A stretch of 64,000 bases of DNA from DASZTV01 sp035548125 (lineage in GTDB: Bacteria; Actinomycetota; Actinomycetes; JAFAQI01), in contig DASZTV010000051.1 in assembly GCA_035548125.1 (NCBI GenBank), positions 1 to 64,000 of the forward strand, in the 5' to 3' direction. The notes under the pieces were generated by a model that saw only the letters and a program-made list of their open reading frames with translations, did no database searches and was not told the origin of the DNA. Below are positions 48,768 to 57,203 of this stretch, one piece after another; within the stretch, counting starts at the first letter, position 1, and the number at the start of each line of letters is the position of its first letter. The position numbers and the translations under genes are program-made.

Positions 48768-49454
48768 GTGACGAGCATTCCCAGCGGCGAGATCGCCGAC
48801 CTGACACTGGCGTTCCTCGGGGGCACCGGCGATCAGGGCCGCGGGCTGGCGCGGCGGTTCGCGCTCGCCGGGCATCGGGTCGTGCTCGGCTCACGGCAGG
48901 CCGATCGCGCTGCGGCCGTCGCCGCGGAGCTCGCCGCCACGGTGACCGATCCCTCTCTGGTCACCGGTGCCGACAACGAGACCGCCGCCGCGTCTGCCGA
49001 CGTCGTGGTGGTGGCGGTGCCGTGGGAGGGCCACGAGGCGCTGGTCGGGGCGCTGGCCACGACCTTGACCGGCAAGGTCGTCGTGGATTGCGTGAATCCC
49101 ATGGGCTTCGACGACAAGGGGGCCTACGCCCTTGTCGTTGCGGACGGCAGCGCGGCGCAACAAGCGGCGGCGCTCCTGCCCGGCAGCGCCGTGGTCGCCG
49201 CCTTCCATCACGTCAGCGCGATGCTGCTGCTGGACCCGGCCGTCGATGCGGTCGAGACCGACGTACTCGTCCTCGGCGACGACCGCGCGGCGACCGACCT
49301 CGTGCAGGCACTGGTCGACCGGATCGCGGGCATGCGCGGCATCTACGGCGGTCGCTTGCGCAACGCCGGTCAGGTCGAGGCGCTCACTGCGAACCTGGTC
49401 TCGATCAACCGGCGCTACAAGGCGCACGCCGGACTGCGGATCACCGACGTCTAG
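48768..49454 (+). CDS. npdG: NADPH-dependent F420 reductase
   Basis: The 228-residue protein has an N-terminal Rossmann motif LAFLGGTGDQGRGLARRFA, VVLGSRQADRA for NADP phosphate recognition, VVVAVPWEGHEALV, and VVDCVNPMGFDDKG, all characteristic of F420H2:NADP oxidoreductase. It exchanges hydride between NADPH and coenzyme F420, supplying F420H2 for enzymes such as the LLM-class oxidoreductase at 25167. GTG start at 48768. Its TAG overlaps the panB stop on the other strand (CTAG). Confidence 0.92.
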   Translation: MTSIPSGEIADLTLAFLGGTGDQGRGLARRFALAGHRVVLGSRQADRAAAVAAELAATVTDPSLVTGADNETAAASADVVVVAVPWEGHEALVGALATTLTGKVVVDCVNPMGFDDKGAYALVVADGSAAQQAAALLPGSAVVAAFHHVSAMLLLDPAVDAVETDVLVLGDDRAATDLVQALVDRIAGMRGIYGGRLRNAGQVEALTANLVSINRRYKAHAGLRITDV

Positions 49455-50296
49455 TCGAACGAGTGCTCGGGCCCCGGGTACGTGCCATCCGCGACCTCTT
49501 GGGCGTACTGGCTCGCCGCTTCGGTGATCACTGCGCGGATGTCGGCGTAGCGCTTCACGAACCGGGGGGCGGGACCTGAGTTGAGGCCGACCATGTCGGT
49601 CCACACCATGACCTGAGCGTCGCAGTCCGGGCCGGCGCCGATACCGATCGTCGGGATCGCGAGCTCCTTGGTGATCTGCGCGGCGACATCGGCCGGGATC
49701 ATCTCGAGCACCACTGCGAACGCGCCGGCCGACTGCAGCGCGATCGCGTCATCGATCACCCGCGTTGCCTCGTCCTCGCCGCGGCCCTGCACCCGATAGC
49801 CGCCGAGCCCGTGCTCGCTCTGCGGCGTGAAGCCGATGTGGGCAACGACCGGAACGCCCGCGTCCACGATCGCGCGCACCTGTGGCACGACCTGGCGACC
49901 GCCTTCGAGCTTGACCGCCTGGGCACCGCCTTCCTTCATGAAGCGGATGGCGGTGTGCAGCGCCTGGTCAGGACTCACCTGGTAGGAGCCGAACGGCATG
50001 TCGGCGATCACCAGGGCGCTGCGCGTCGAGCTCACTACCGCCCGGACCAACGGCATCAGCTCATCGACCGTCACCGGCAGCGTGGTGTCGAAGCCGAAGA
50101 CGTTGTTGGCGGCCGAGTCGCCGACCAGCAGCGCCGGAATGCCGACCTCGTCGAAGATCGCGGCCGAGTGCATGTCGTAGGCGGTGAGCATCGCCCAACG
50201 CTCGCCGCGCTCCTTCATCGCTTGCAGGTGGTGCGTGCGGACCCGGCGCACTGCGGCACGGGGCGACCCGTAGGGAGAGATGCCACTGTCAGTCAT
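49451..50296 (-). CDS. panB: 3-methyl-2-oxobutanoate hydroxymethyltransferase
   Basis: The 281-residue TIM-barrel enzyme makes ketopantoate from alpha-ketoisovalerate and methylene-tetrahydrofolate, the first committed step to pantothenate and CoA. Motifs include MLTAYDMHSAAIFDEVGIP, LLVGDSAANNVFGFDTTLPV (Mg-binding Asp), and VKLEGG with HIGFTPQS for substrate binding. Length equals the mycobacterial enzyme as I recall it, supporting ATG 50296. That ATG overlaps the stop of an 11-codon upstream ORF (ATGA) and has little ribosome site of its own, so expression probably depends on translation of that ORF. Confidence 0.95.
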   Translation of the reverse strand: MTDSGISPYGSPRAAVRRVRTHHLQAMKERGERWAMLTAYDMHSAAIFDEVGIPALLVGDSAANNVFGFDTTLPVTVDELMPLVRAVVSSTRSALVIADMPFGSYQVSPDQALHTAIRFMKEGGAQAVKLEGGRQVVPQVRAIVDAGVPVVAHIGFTPQSEHGLGGYRVQGRGEDEATRVIDDAIALQSAGAFAVVLEMIPADVAAQITKELAIPTIGIGAGPDCDAQVMVWTDMVGLNSGPAPRFVKRYADIRAVITEAASQYAQEVADGTYPGPEHSFD

Positions 50297-50328
50297 CGGA
50301 CAGCGCCTGTCATCGGACACTCGATCAT
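50293..50328 (-). CDS. 11-codon upstream ORF coupled to panB
   Basis: ATG 50328 follows a near-perfect ribosome site GAGGAGG (50340-50334) at 5 bases and encodes MIECPMTGAVR. Its TGA overlaps the panB ATG as ATGA. The segment TGTCCGATGAC occurs twice, 18 bases apart, so the panB ATG context looks like a duplicate of an in-ORF ATG. The peptide has no run of a regulatory amino acid as in classic attenuators. It is more likely a coupling or leader device. Confidence 0.6.
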   Translation of the reverse strand: MIECPMTGAVR

Positions 50329-50413
50329 GAGAACCTCCTCGCCTCGAGGCCTCGGTCGAGGTCCCCGGACTACGACAGGAATCGTCTCACAGCGAGAGGC
50401 GAATCCGATTCGG

Positions 50414-52192
50414 TCAAGGAGCCGGTTCCCGCCAGCGGTTCGTGATCGGGAGCCGGCGGTCCCTGCCGAAACCTTTCGGGGTGATCTTCGGCCCCGGCGG
50501 GTACTGCCGGCGCTTGTACTCGGCGGCGTCGACCAGACGTACCACGCGGTCGACGAGCTCGGCAGGGTGACCGAGCGCGAGCAGCTCGTCGCGGCCAAGG
50601 TCGTGCTCGACGTAGCCGACGAGGATCGCGTCGAGGATGTCGTAGTCGGGCAGCCGGTCGGCGTCGAGCTGGCCGGGCGCGAGCTCGGCGGAAGGCGCCT
50701 TGTCGATGATCTCGACCGGGATCGGTTCGGGTTCACCGGCTTCCCTGGCCACCGCGTTGCGCCAACGGGCCAGCTGCCACACCAGCGTCTTCGGCACGTC
50801 CTTGATGGGCGCGAAGCCTCCGGCGCTGTCGCCGTACAAGGTGGAGAAGCCGGTCGCCAACTCGCTCTTGTTGCCGGTTGTCAGCACGAGATGGCCGACC
50901 TCGTTGGACAGCGCCATCAACGCGGTGCCTCGGATCCGGGCCTGCAGGTTCTCGGCGGCGAGACCGTGCAGTCCGCCCGTCTCGGTCGCCGCGAAGCTCT
51001 GGTCGTACGCCTCGACCATGGGCTCGATCGGGAGCACGCTCCAGCGCAGCCCTTGTCGGCGGGCGAGCTCCTCGGCGTCAGTGAGACTGCCCGGCGACGA
51101 GTGCCGGCTCGGCAACCCCACGACGTGGACGGCGTCGGCGCCGAGCGCGTCGCGCGCGATGGTCGCGACGATCGCCGAGTCGATCCCGCCGGACAGTCCG
51201 AGCACGACGGTGTGGAATCCGTTCTTTCTGACGTAGTCGCGGGTGCCGAGGACGAGGGCCGCCCAGACTTCTGCGTCCTCGGCCATCGGGTCGACAAGGC
51301 TGGGGGCGACGGCGTCGGGGGGCTCGGCTGCCGCCGCTGCTGCGCAGCGCTCGATGACGATCGACGTGCCGTCGCCGGCGTCGACCGCTCCGGTGCTGTC
51401 CTCGGTCGCCGCGGGCAGGTCGAGGTCGGCGACCAACAGCTCGGGCACGAACCGCGCGGCTCTGCTCAGCAGGTCCCCGTCGGCGCCGACGATCAGTGAG
51501 TCGCCGTCGAAGACAAGCTCGTCCTGGCCGCCCACCAGGTTGACGTAGGCGAGTGTCGCGCCGGCCTCGGCGGCTCTGCGCGTCGCGAGCTCGAGGCGTA
51601 CGTCGTCCTTGTTGCGCTCGTATGGCGAGCCGTTGATGCAGAGCACCAGACCGGCGCCGGCGGCGCGCGCCGCCGCGATCGGGCCGCCTTCCTGCCAGAG
51701 GTCCTCACAGATCGTGATCGCGACGTCGACCTCGCCGAGGCGTACCACAGGCAGCCGGTCGCCTGGAACGAAGTAGCGGAACTCGTCGAACACCCCGTAG
51801 TTGGGGAGGTGATGCTTGGCGTAGCGCGCGATCACCGAACCGCCGTGGAGGAACGCCGCCGCGTTCTGCGGCTCGCCTGCCGGACGGCCGACCCGCGGTG
51901 CCGCATCCGCGCAGCGGTCGAGATAGCCGACGACGACGCCCACATCGCCGCACCCTTCGTCGGCGATCCGCGAAGCGAGCTGCTCGAGCGCAGCGCGTGA
52001 CGCCGTGACGAACGAGCGCCGCAGCACCAGGTCTTCGGGCGGGTAGCCGGTCAGCGCCATCTCGGGGAACGCCACCAGTGCCGCGCCGCGCCGTACAGCT
52101 TCGTGCGTCTGCTCGACGATTCGGTCGGCGTTGCCGCTCAGATCCCCCACCGTGAGGTCGATCTGCGCAAGGGCCACACGCAGCCGCGGCAT
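50414..52192 (-). CDS. nadE: Glutamine-dependent NAD+ synthetase
   Basis: The 592-residue enzyme has an N-terminal nitrilase-type glutaminase domain (Glu in VAFPEMALTGYPPED, Lys in YAKHHLPNYGVFDE, Cys in AITICEDLW) and a C-terminal NAD synthetase domain with PP-loop LGLSGGIDSAIVATIA and TTGNKSELATGFSTLYGD. It amidates deamido-NAD at the end of NAD synthesis using glutamine, which the adjacent glutamine synthetase provides. ATG 52192. This single-polypeptide form is shorter than the roughly 680-residue mycobacterial type but fits the general bacterial form. Confidence 0.94.
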   Translation of the reverse strand: MPRLRVALAQIDLTVGDLSGNADRIVEQTHEAVRRGAALVAFPEMALTGYPPEDLVLRRSFVTASRAALEQLASRIADEGCGDVGVVVGYLDRCADAAPRVGRPAGEPQNAAAFLHGGSVIARYAKHHLPNYGVFDEFRYFVPGDRLPVVRLGEVDVAITICEDLWQEGGPIAAARAAGAGLVLCINGSPYERNKDDVRLELATRRAAEAGATLAYVNLVGGQDELVFDGDSLIVGADGDLLSRAARFVPELLVADLDLPAATEDSTGAVDAGDGTSIVIERCAAAAAAEPPDAVAPSLVDPMAEDAEVWAALVLGTRDYVRKNGFHTVVLGLSGGIDSAIVATIARDALGADAVHVVGLPSRHSSPGSLTDAEELARRQGLRWSVLPIEPMVEAYDQSFAATETGGLHGLAAENLQARIRGTALMALSNEVGHLVLTTGNKSELATGFSTLYGDSAGGFAPIKDVPKTLVWQLARWRNAVAREAGEPEPIPVEIIDKAPSAELAPGQLDADRLPDYDILDAILVGYVEHDLGRDELLALGHPAELVDRVVRLVDAAEYKRRQYPPGPKITPKGFGRDRRLPITNRWREPAP

Positions 52193-52240
52193 GCCTCCAG
52201 GTTAGGTCGTCTCCGCAACGCGCTCGTAACGCAACGGTCC

Positions 52241-52246
52241 TACGAT
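52241..52246 (+). promoter_or_regulatory. -10 element for a leaderless glnA transcript
   Basis: TACGAT ends 7 bases before GTG 52254, with no ribosome site between: the standard arrangement of a leaderless actinobacterial gene. The gap to the divergent nadE start is only 61 bases. Confidence 0.5.
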
Positions 52247-52253
52247 CACTGAC

Positions 52254-53594
52254 GTGGACAGGCAGCAGGAGTTCGTGCTTCGCACGATCGAGGAACGCGA
52301 CATTCGGTTCGTCCGGCTGTGGTTCACCGACGTGCTGGGGTTCCTGAAGTCGGTCGCCGTCGCACCGGCCGAGCTCGAAGGGGCCTTTGCCGAGGGGATC
52401 GGCTTCGACGGCTCCGCCATCGAGGGTTTCGCCCGGGTGCACGAGTCGGACATGCTGGCTCGCCCGGATCCCTCGACGTTCCAGGTCCTGCCGTGGCGCG
52501 ACGAGCAGCCGGGCACGGCTCGCATGTTCTGCGACATCCTGATGCCGGACGGCTCACCGTCGTACGCCGACCCGCGCCACGTCCTACGCCGATCGATGCA
52601 ACGAGCGGCAGATCTCGGCTTCACCTTCTACGTCCATCCTGAGGTCGAGTTCTTCCTGCTGCGCAGCCGGCCGACCGAGAGCGAGCTGCTGCCGGCGCCG
52701 ATCGACTCCGGTGGCTACTTCGACCAGACTCCGCACGACCTCGGCCACGACTTCCGTCGGCAGGCGATCACGATGCTCGAGCGCATGGGAATCAGCGTCG
52801 AGTTCAGCCACCACGAAGTCGCTCCCGGCCAGCAGGAGATCGACCTGCGGTACGCCGACGCGCTCACCACCGCGGACAACCTCATGACGATGCGCCTGGT
52901 GGTGAAGGAGGTCGCTCTCTCCCAAGGGGTCTACGCGTCGTTCATGCCGAAGCCGTTCAGCGAGCAGCCCGGCTCTGCGATGCATACGCACTTGTCGCTG
53001 TTCGAGGGCGACCGCAACGCCTTCCACGACGCGGGTGATCCACTGTCGCTGTCCAAGGTCGGCAAGGCGTTCGTCGCGGGCCTGCTCGTCCACGCCGCGG
53101 AGTTCACCGCGATCACCAACCAGTGGGTGAACTCCTACAAGCGGTTGTGGGGCGGCGGCGAGGCGCCCGCGTACATCTGCTGGGGTCGCAACAACCGTTC
53201 TGCTCTGGTGCGGATCCCGATGTACAAGCCGCAGAAGGGCAACTCGACCCGGATCGAGATCCGCTCGCCGGACTCGGCGTGCAACCCGTACCTCACCTAC
53301 GCCGTGCTGCTCGCGGCCGGGCTGAAGGGCATCGAAGAGGGCTACGAGCTTCCCGACGGCGCAGAAGACGACGTGTGGGCGCTGACCGACGGCGAGCGTC
53401 GCGCGATGGGCATCGCGCCGCTGCCCGGGTCGCTGTCCGACGCGATCAAGGTGATGGCCGAGTCGGAGCTGCTGGCGGAGACCCTCGGCGAGGGCGTCTT
53501 CGACTTCTTCATGCGCAACAAGCGCGCGGAGTGGGAGGAGTACCGCCGCCAGGTCACGCCGTTCGAGCTGTCCCGCTACCTGGGTGTGCTGTAA
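52254..53594 (+). CDS. glnA2: Type I glutamine synthetase, GlnA2-like
   Basis: The 446-residue enzyme makes glutamine from glutamate and ammonia. Motifs include GIGFDGSAIEGF, HPEVEFFLL, EVAPGQQEIDLRY, GSAMHTHLS, NRSALVRIP and STRIEIRSPDSACNPY. Length matches M. tuberculosis GlnA2 as I recall. The loop that in adenylylated type I-beta enzymes holds the Tyr in NLYDLP here reads DDVWALTDGERR without Tyr, so this is an alpha-type enzyme probably not controlled by adenylylation. GTG start, apparently leaderless. The GATase gene follows after 5 bases. Confidence 0.93.
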   Translation: MDRQQEFVLRTIEERDIRFVRLWFTDVLGFLKSVAVAPAELEGAFAEGIGFDGSAIEGFARVHESDMLARPDPSTFQVLPWRDEQPGTARMFCDILMPDGSPSYADPRHVLRRSMQRAADLGFTFYVHPEVEFFLLRSRPTESELLPAPIDSGGYFDQTPHDLGHDFRRQAITMLERMGISVEFSHHEVAPGQQEIDLRYADALTTADNLMTMRLVVKEVALSQGVYASFMPKPFSEQPGSAMHTHLSLFEGDRNAFHDAGDPLSLSKVGKAFVAGLLVHAAEFTAITNQWVNSYKRLWGGGEAPAYICWGRNNRSALVRIPMYKPQKGNSTRIEIRSPDSACNPYLTYAVLLAAGLKGIEEGYELPDGAEDDVWALTDGERRAMGIAPLPGSLSDAIKVMAESELLAETLGEGVFDFFMRNKRAEWEEYRRQVTPFELSRYLGVL

Positions 53595-53599
53595 CCCGG

Positions 53600-54277
53600 A
53601 TGGCGCGCGCGGTCGTTGTGCAGCACGTCGACACCGAGGGGCCCGGCAGGTTCGGCGAGTGGCTTCCGGCCCACGGGGTCGAGCTGGTGCCGATCCGCCC
53701 GTACGCCGGTGATCCGGTGCCGGCTGCGGTGGACGCCGACGCGCTGATCGTGATGGGTGGCCCGATGGGCGCCTACGACGACGACGCCGTGCCGTGGCTC
53801 CCGGCGGTGCGCGATCTGCTGGCCGCCGCAGTCCGCGACGGCGTTCCGACGCTCGGCGTCTGTCTCGGCGCGCAGCTGCTGGCAGTGGCGACCGGTGGCC
53901 GGGTCGAGCTCGGCGCGAACGGTCCGGAGATCGGGTTGGGCGAGGTGGCCGTCGCCGTCGGCGACCGGCTGCTGGACGCCGGCCGGATCCCGGTCGCGCA
54001 ATGGCACTACGACACGGTCACGGAGCTGCCCCCTGGGGCGACGCTGCTGGCATCGAGCGAGTCCTACGAGGTACAGGCGTACCGCGTCGGCACCAGCGCG
54101 TGGGGCCTGCAGTTCCACGTCGAGGCCGCGCCGGAGCTGGTCGGCGAGTGGGCGCGCGCGTCGCGGCGTGACGAGGCGGAGCTGGTCGCTCCGCTGGTTG
54201 CCGTCGACGAGGCGGTCGCGGGTGTCGGCGAATCGGTCGCCCGGCGGTTCGCGGAGGTCATCCGCTCGCCGCAGTAG
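53600..54277 (+). CDS. Class I glutamine amidotransferase-like protein
   Basis: The 225-residue protein is a stand-alone GATase1 domain: VMGGPMGAYDDD, nucleophile Cys in TLGVCLGAQLLA, and the His of the catalytic pair in LQFHVEAAPEL. It resembles GMP synthase-type GATases that act in gamma-glutamyl or other amide hydrolysis, but the acceptor is unknown. It sits between glnA2 and glnE, a spot empty or different in mycobacteria. ATG 53600, 5 bases after the glnA stop. Confidence 0.88.
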   Translation: MARAVVVQHVDTEGPGRFGEWLPAHGVELVPIRPYAGDPVPAAVDADALIVMGGPMGAYDDDAVPWLPAVRDLLAAAVRDGVPTLGVCLGAQLLAVATGGRVELGANGPEIGLGEVAVAVGDRLLDAGRIPVAQWHYDTVTELPPGATLLASSESYEVQAYRVGTSAWGLQFHVEAAPELVGEWARASRRDEAELVAPLVAVDEAVAGVGESVARRFAEVIRSPQ

Positions 54278-54280
54278 CGT
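54275..54280 (+). promoter_or_regulatory. Possible -10 element for glnE
   Basis: TAGCGT ends 7 bases before GTG 54288 and no ribosome site precedes that codon. This supports GTG 54288 over GTG 54279 and suggests glnE has its own leaderless promoter as well as readthrough. Confidence 0.35.
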
Positions 54281-54287
54281 GCTGGCC

Positions 54288-57203
54288 GTGAGCCATCCGG
54301 ATCGCACCGCGAGCGTCAGCGGGCGGTTGGCACGATCCGGATTCACCGATCCCGACGGTGCCGCCGGCCGACTCGCGGCCCTCGGTCTTGATCACGACGG
54401 CGACGTCATCGAGGCGCTTGCCGAAAGCGCCGATGCCGACCTCGCGCTGACCTCGCTGGTCCGGATCGCCGACAGTGCCGAGCGCGACGAGCTGCTGACC
54501 ACCTTGCGCGAACACTCGGGGGCGCGACGCCGGCTGCTCGCTGTGCTCGGCGGGAGTGCGGCGCTCGGCGACTGGCTGGCTCGCCATCCCGAGATGTGGC
54601 GAGAGCTCGTGGCGGAGACCACGTCCACGACCCGGCCGTCTCGTTTTGGGCTGAACGCCGAGCTGCTGCGTGCCGTCGACGGTCTGACCGGGCGCGACGC
54701 GTACGACGCGCTGCGGGTCGGCTACCGCCGGGCGTTGCTCGGGCTCGCCGCGCGTGACCTCAGCGGCCAGGTCGCGTTCGACGACGTCGCCGCAGAGCTC
54801 ACCGACCTGGCCGACGCGACCCTGGGCGCGGCGTTGCGAATCGCCGAGGCCGAACACCCCAGTGACGCCCGCCTCGCTGTGATCGCGATGGGCAAGTGCG
54901 GCGGTCGCGAGCTCAACTACGTCAGCGACGTCGACGTGATCTTTGTCGTCGATGACGCCGAGTCGGGTGCGGCCGCGCGCGCGGCGGCGATGATGCGCGC
55001 CTGTTCCGACACCACTGCCGAGGGCACGATCTGGACCGTTGACGCCGCGCTCCGCCCCGAGGGCAAGGCCGGGCCCTTGGTGCGGACCCTGGCGAGCCAC
55101 GTCGGCTACTACCAGCGATGGGCGAGCACGTGGGAGTTCCAGGCGCTGCTGAAGGCGCGTGCCGTCGCGGGGGACGCCCGCCTCGGGGCGGAGTACGTCG
55201 CCGCGGTCGGGCCGATGGTGTGGGAGGCGGCCGGTCGGCCGAGCTTCGTCGAGGACGTCCAGGCGATGCGACGCCGGGTGATCGGCACGCTGTCCGCCGC
55301 CGAAGCCACGCGCGAGGTCAAGCTCGGCCCCGGTGGACTGCGCGACGTGGAGTTCGCCGTGCAGCTGCTGCAGCTGGTGCACGGCCGTGGCGACGACCAG
55401 CTGCGCAGCCCGACCACGCTCGTCGCCCTGGCCGCGCTGGCGGACGGCGGGTACGTGGGGCGCGACGACGCGGCGCAGCTCGCCGCGGCGTACCGCTTCC
55501 TTCGGACCGTCGAGCACCGGCTCCAGCTGCAGCATCTGCGGCGTACCCACCTGTTGCCCGCCGACGAGGACAGCCTGCGCTGGCTCGCGCGCTCGATGAG
55601 GTATCGCGACATCGACGCCTGGCAGTCGGCGTACGACGGGCACGTGCGCGAGGTGCGCCGGCTGCACGAGAAGCTGTTCTATCGGCCGCTGCTCAACGCG
55701 GTCGCACGGCTACCCGCGGAGGGCACCCGTCTCACCCCGGAAGCCGCGACGGCGCGACTCAAGGCACTGGGGTTCGCCGATCCGGCCGCGGCGTTACGGC
55801 ACCTCGAAGCTCTCACGTCGGGGGTGAGTCGCAACGCCGCGATCCTCCGTGCACTGCTGCCCGCGATGCTCGGCTGGTTCGCCGAGGCGGCCGATCCGGA
55901 CGCCGGTCTGCTGTCGTTCCGGCAGGTGAGCGACGCCCTCGGCAGCACCCCTTGGTACCTCCGCGTCCTGCGTGACGAAGGCGCGACGGCCGAGCGGCTC
56001 GCCCGGCTCCTCGCCACCAGCCGTTACGTCGCCGATCTGTTGGGGCGCGCGCCCGAGACGGTGGCCTTGCTCGCCGATGACGATGAGCTGCTGCCGCGCG
56101 GTCCGGACGCGCTGCGCGGCGAGCTGCTCGCAGTGTCGAGACGCAACGACGACTGGGAGGACGCGGTCGTCGCGGTGCGTGGACTGCGCCGCCGCGAGCT
56201 GATCCGGATCGCCTGCGGCGACCTGCTCGGGCTGGTCGGCGTGACAGAGGTGGGGCGGGCGCTTTCCGATGTGGCGGCGGCAACGCTGGCGGCCGCGCTG
56301 GAGACCGCGAGGCGCAGCGTGCGCACCCGGCTCGGCCACGACCTGCCGGTTCGGCTGGCCGTCATCGGGATGGGACGGCTCGGCGGCATGGAGCAGGGGT
56401 ACGGAAGCGACGCGGACGTGCTCTTCGTGTACGAGCCGCTTGGCCAGGACGGTCCCGACTGCACCGCCGCGGCGCACGAGGTCGCCCAGGAGCTGCGGCG
56501 ACTGCTCACCGTGCCCGCGCCCGATCCGTCGTTAGTCGTGGACGCCGACCTGCGGCCGGAGGGTCGACAGGGCCCGCTCGTGCGGAGCCTCGCGTCGTAC
56601 GCCGAGTACTACGAACGGTGGTCAGCACCGTGGGAGATGCAGGCGTTGCTTCGCGCGACCCCCATCGCGGGGGACCCGGACCTCGGCGGCCGCTTCATCG
56701 AGCTGATCGACCCGCTGCGCTATCCCGCGGAAGGGCTGCTACCGGCACAGCTGCGCGAGATCCGCCGGCTCAAGGCGCGGATGGAGGCGGAGCGACTGCC
56801 GCGGGGCGTCGATCCTGCCCTTCACATCAAGCTCGGCCGTGGCGGTTTGGCCGACGTCGAATGGGTGGCGCAGGTTCTTCAGCTAGGGCACGGCGCAACC
56901 GTGCCGGCGTTGCGCACGACTGCCACGATCGAGGCGATCACCGTGGCGGCCGAGGAGGGCCTGCTCGCTACCGAGGACGCTCGCGCCCTGCAGGATGCGT
57001 GGGTGATCGCGAGCCGGGTGCGCAACGCCATCGTGCTGGCTCGCGGGCGCGCGTCCGACGTCGTGCCGTCCGATGCCCGCGCGCTCAGCGCGGTTGCACG
57101 GGCGATGGGCTACGGCCCGGGCCAGGGCAGCGACCTGCTCGAGGACTACCGGCGGGCGTCGCGTCGTGCACGTGCCGTGCACGAGCGGGTGTTCGCTTCG
57201 TGA
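54288..57203 (+). CDS. glnE: Glutamine synthetase adenylyltransferase/deadenylase
   Basis: The 971-residue bifunctional enzyme adds and removes AMP on glutamine synthetase. The N-terminal nucleotidyltransferase half has AIAMGKCGGRELNYVSDVDV and VDAALRPEGKAGPL; the C-terminal half repeats it with GMGRLGGMEQGYGSDADV and VDADLRPEGRQGPL, the GxDxD pairs being the metal sites of each activity. The neighbouring synthetase is of the alpha type without the target Tyr, so its true substrate (GlnA1) should be elsewhere. The stop overlaps the next start (GTGA). Confidence 0.95.
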   Translation: MSHPDRTASVSGRLARSGFTDPDGAAGRLAALGLDHDGDVIEALAESADADLALTSLVRIADSAERDELLTTLREHSGARRRLLAVLGGSAALGDWLARHPEMWRELVAETTSTTRPSRFGLNAELLRAVDGLTGRDAYDALRVGYRRALLGLAARDLSGQVAFDDVAAELTDLADATLGAALRIAEAEHPSDARLAVIAMGKCGGRELNYVSDVDVIFVVDDAESGAAARAAAMMRACSDTTAEGTIWTVDAALRPEGKAGPLVRTLASHVGYYQRWASTWEFQALLKARAVAGDARLGAEYVAAVGPMVWEAAGRPSFVEDVQAMRRRVIGTLSAAEATREVKLGPGGLRDVEFAVQLLQLVHGRGDDQLRSPTTLVALAALADGGYVGRDDAAQLAAAYRFLRTVEHRLQLQHLRRTHLLPADEDSLRWLARSMRYRDIDAWQSAYDGHVREVRRLHEKLFYRPLLNAVARLPAEGTRLTPEAATARLKALGFADPAAALRHLEALTSGVSRNAAILRALLPAMLGWFAEAADPDAGLLSFRQVSDALGSTPWYLRVLRDEGATAERLARLLATSRYVADLLGRAPETVALLADDDELLPRGPDALRGELLAVSRRNDDWEDAVVAVRGLRRRELIRIACGDLLGLVGVTEVGRALSDVAAATLAAALETARRSVRTRLGHDLPVRLAVIGMGRLGGMEQGYGSDADVLFVYEPLGQDGPDCTAAAHEVAQELRRLLTVPAPDPSLVVDADLRPEGRQGPLVRSLASYAEYYERWSAPWEMQALLRATPIAGDPDLGGRFIELIDPLRYPAEGLLPAQLREIRRLKARMEAERLPRGVDPALHIKLGRGGLADVEWVAQVLQLGHGATVPALRTTATIEAITVAAEEGLLATEDARALQDAWVIASRVRNAIVLARGRASDVVPSDARALSAVARAMGYGPGQGSDLLEDYRRASRRARAVHERVFAS

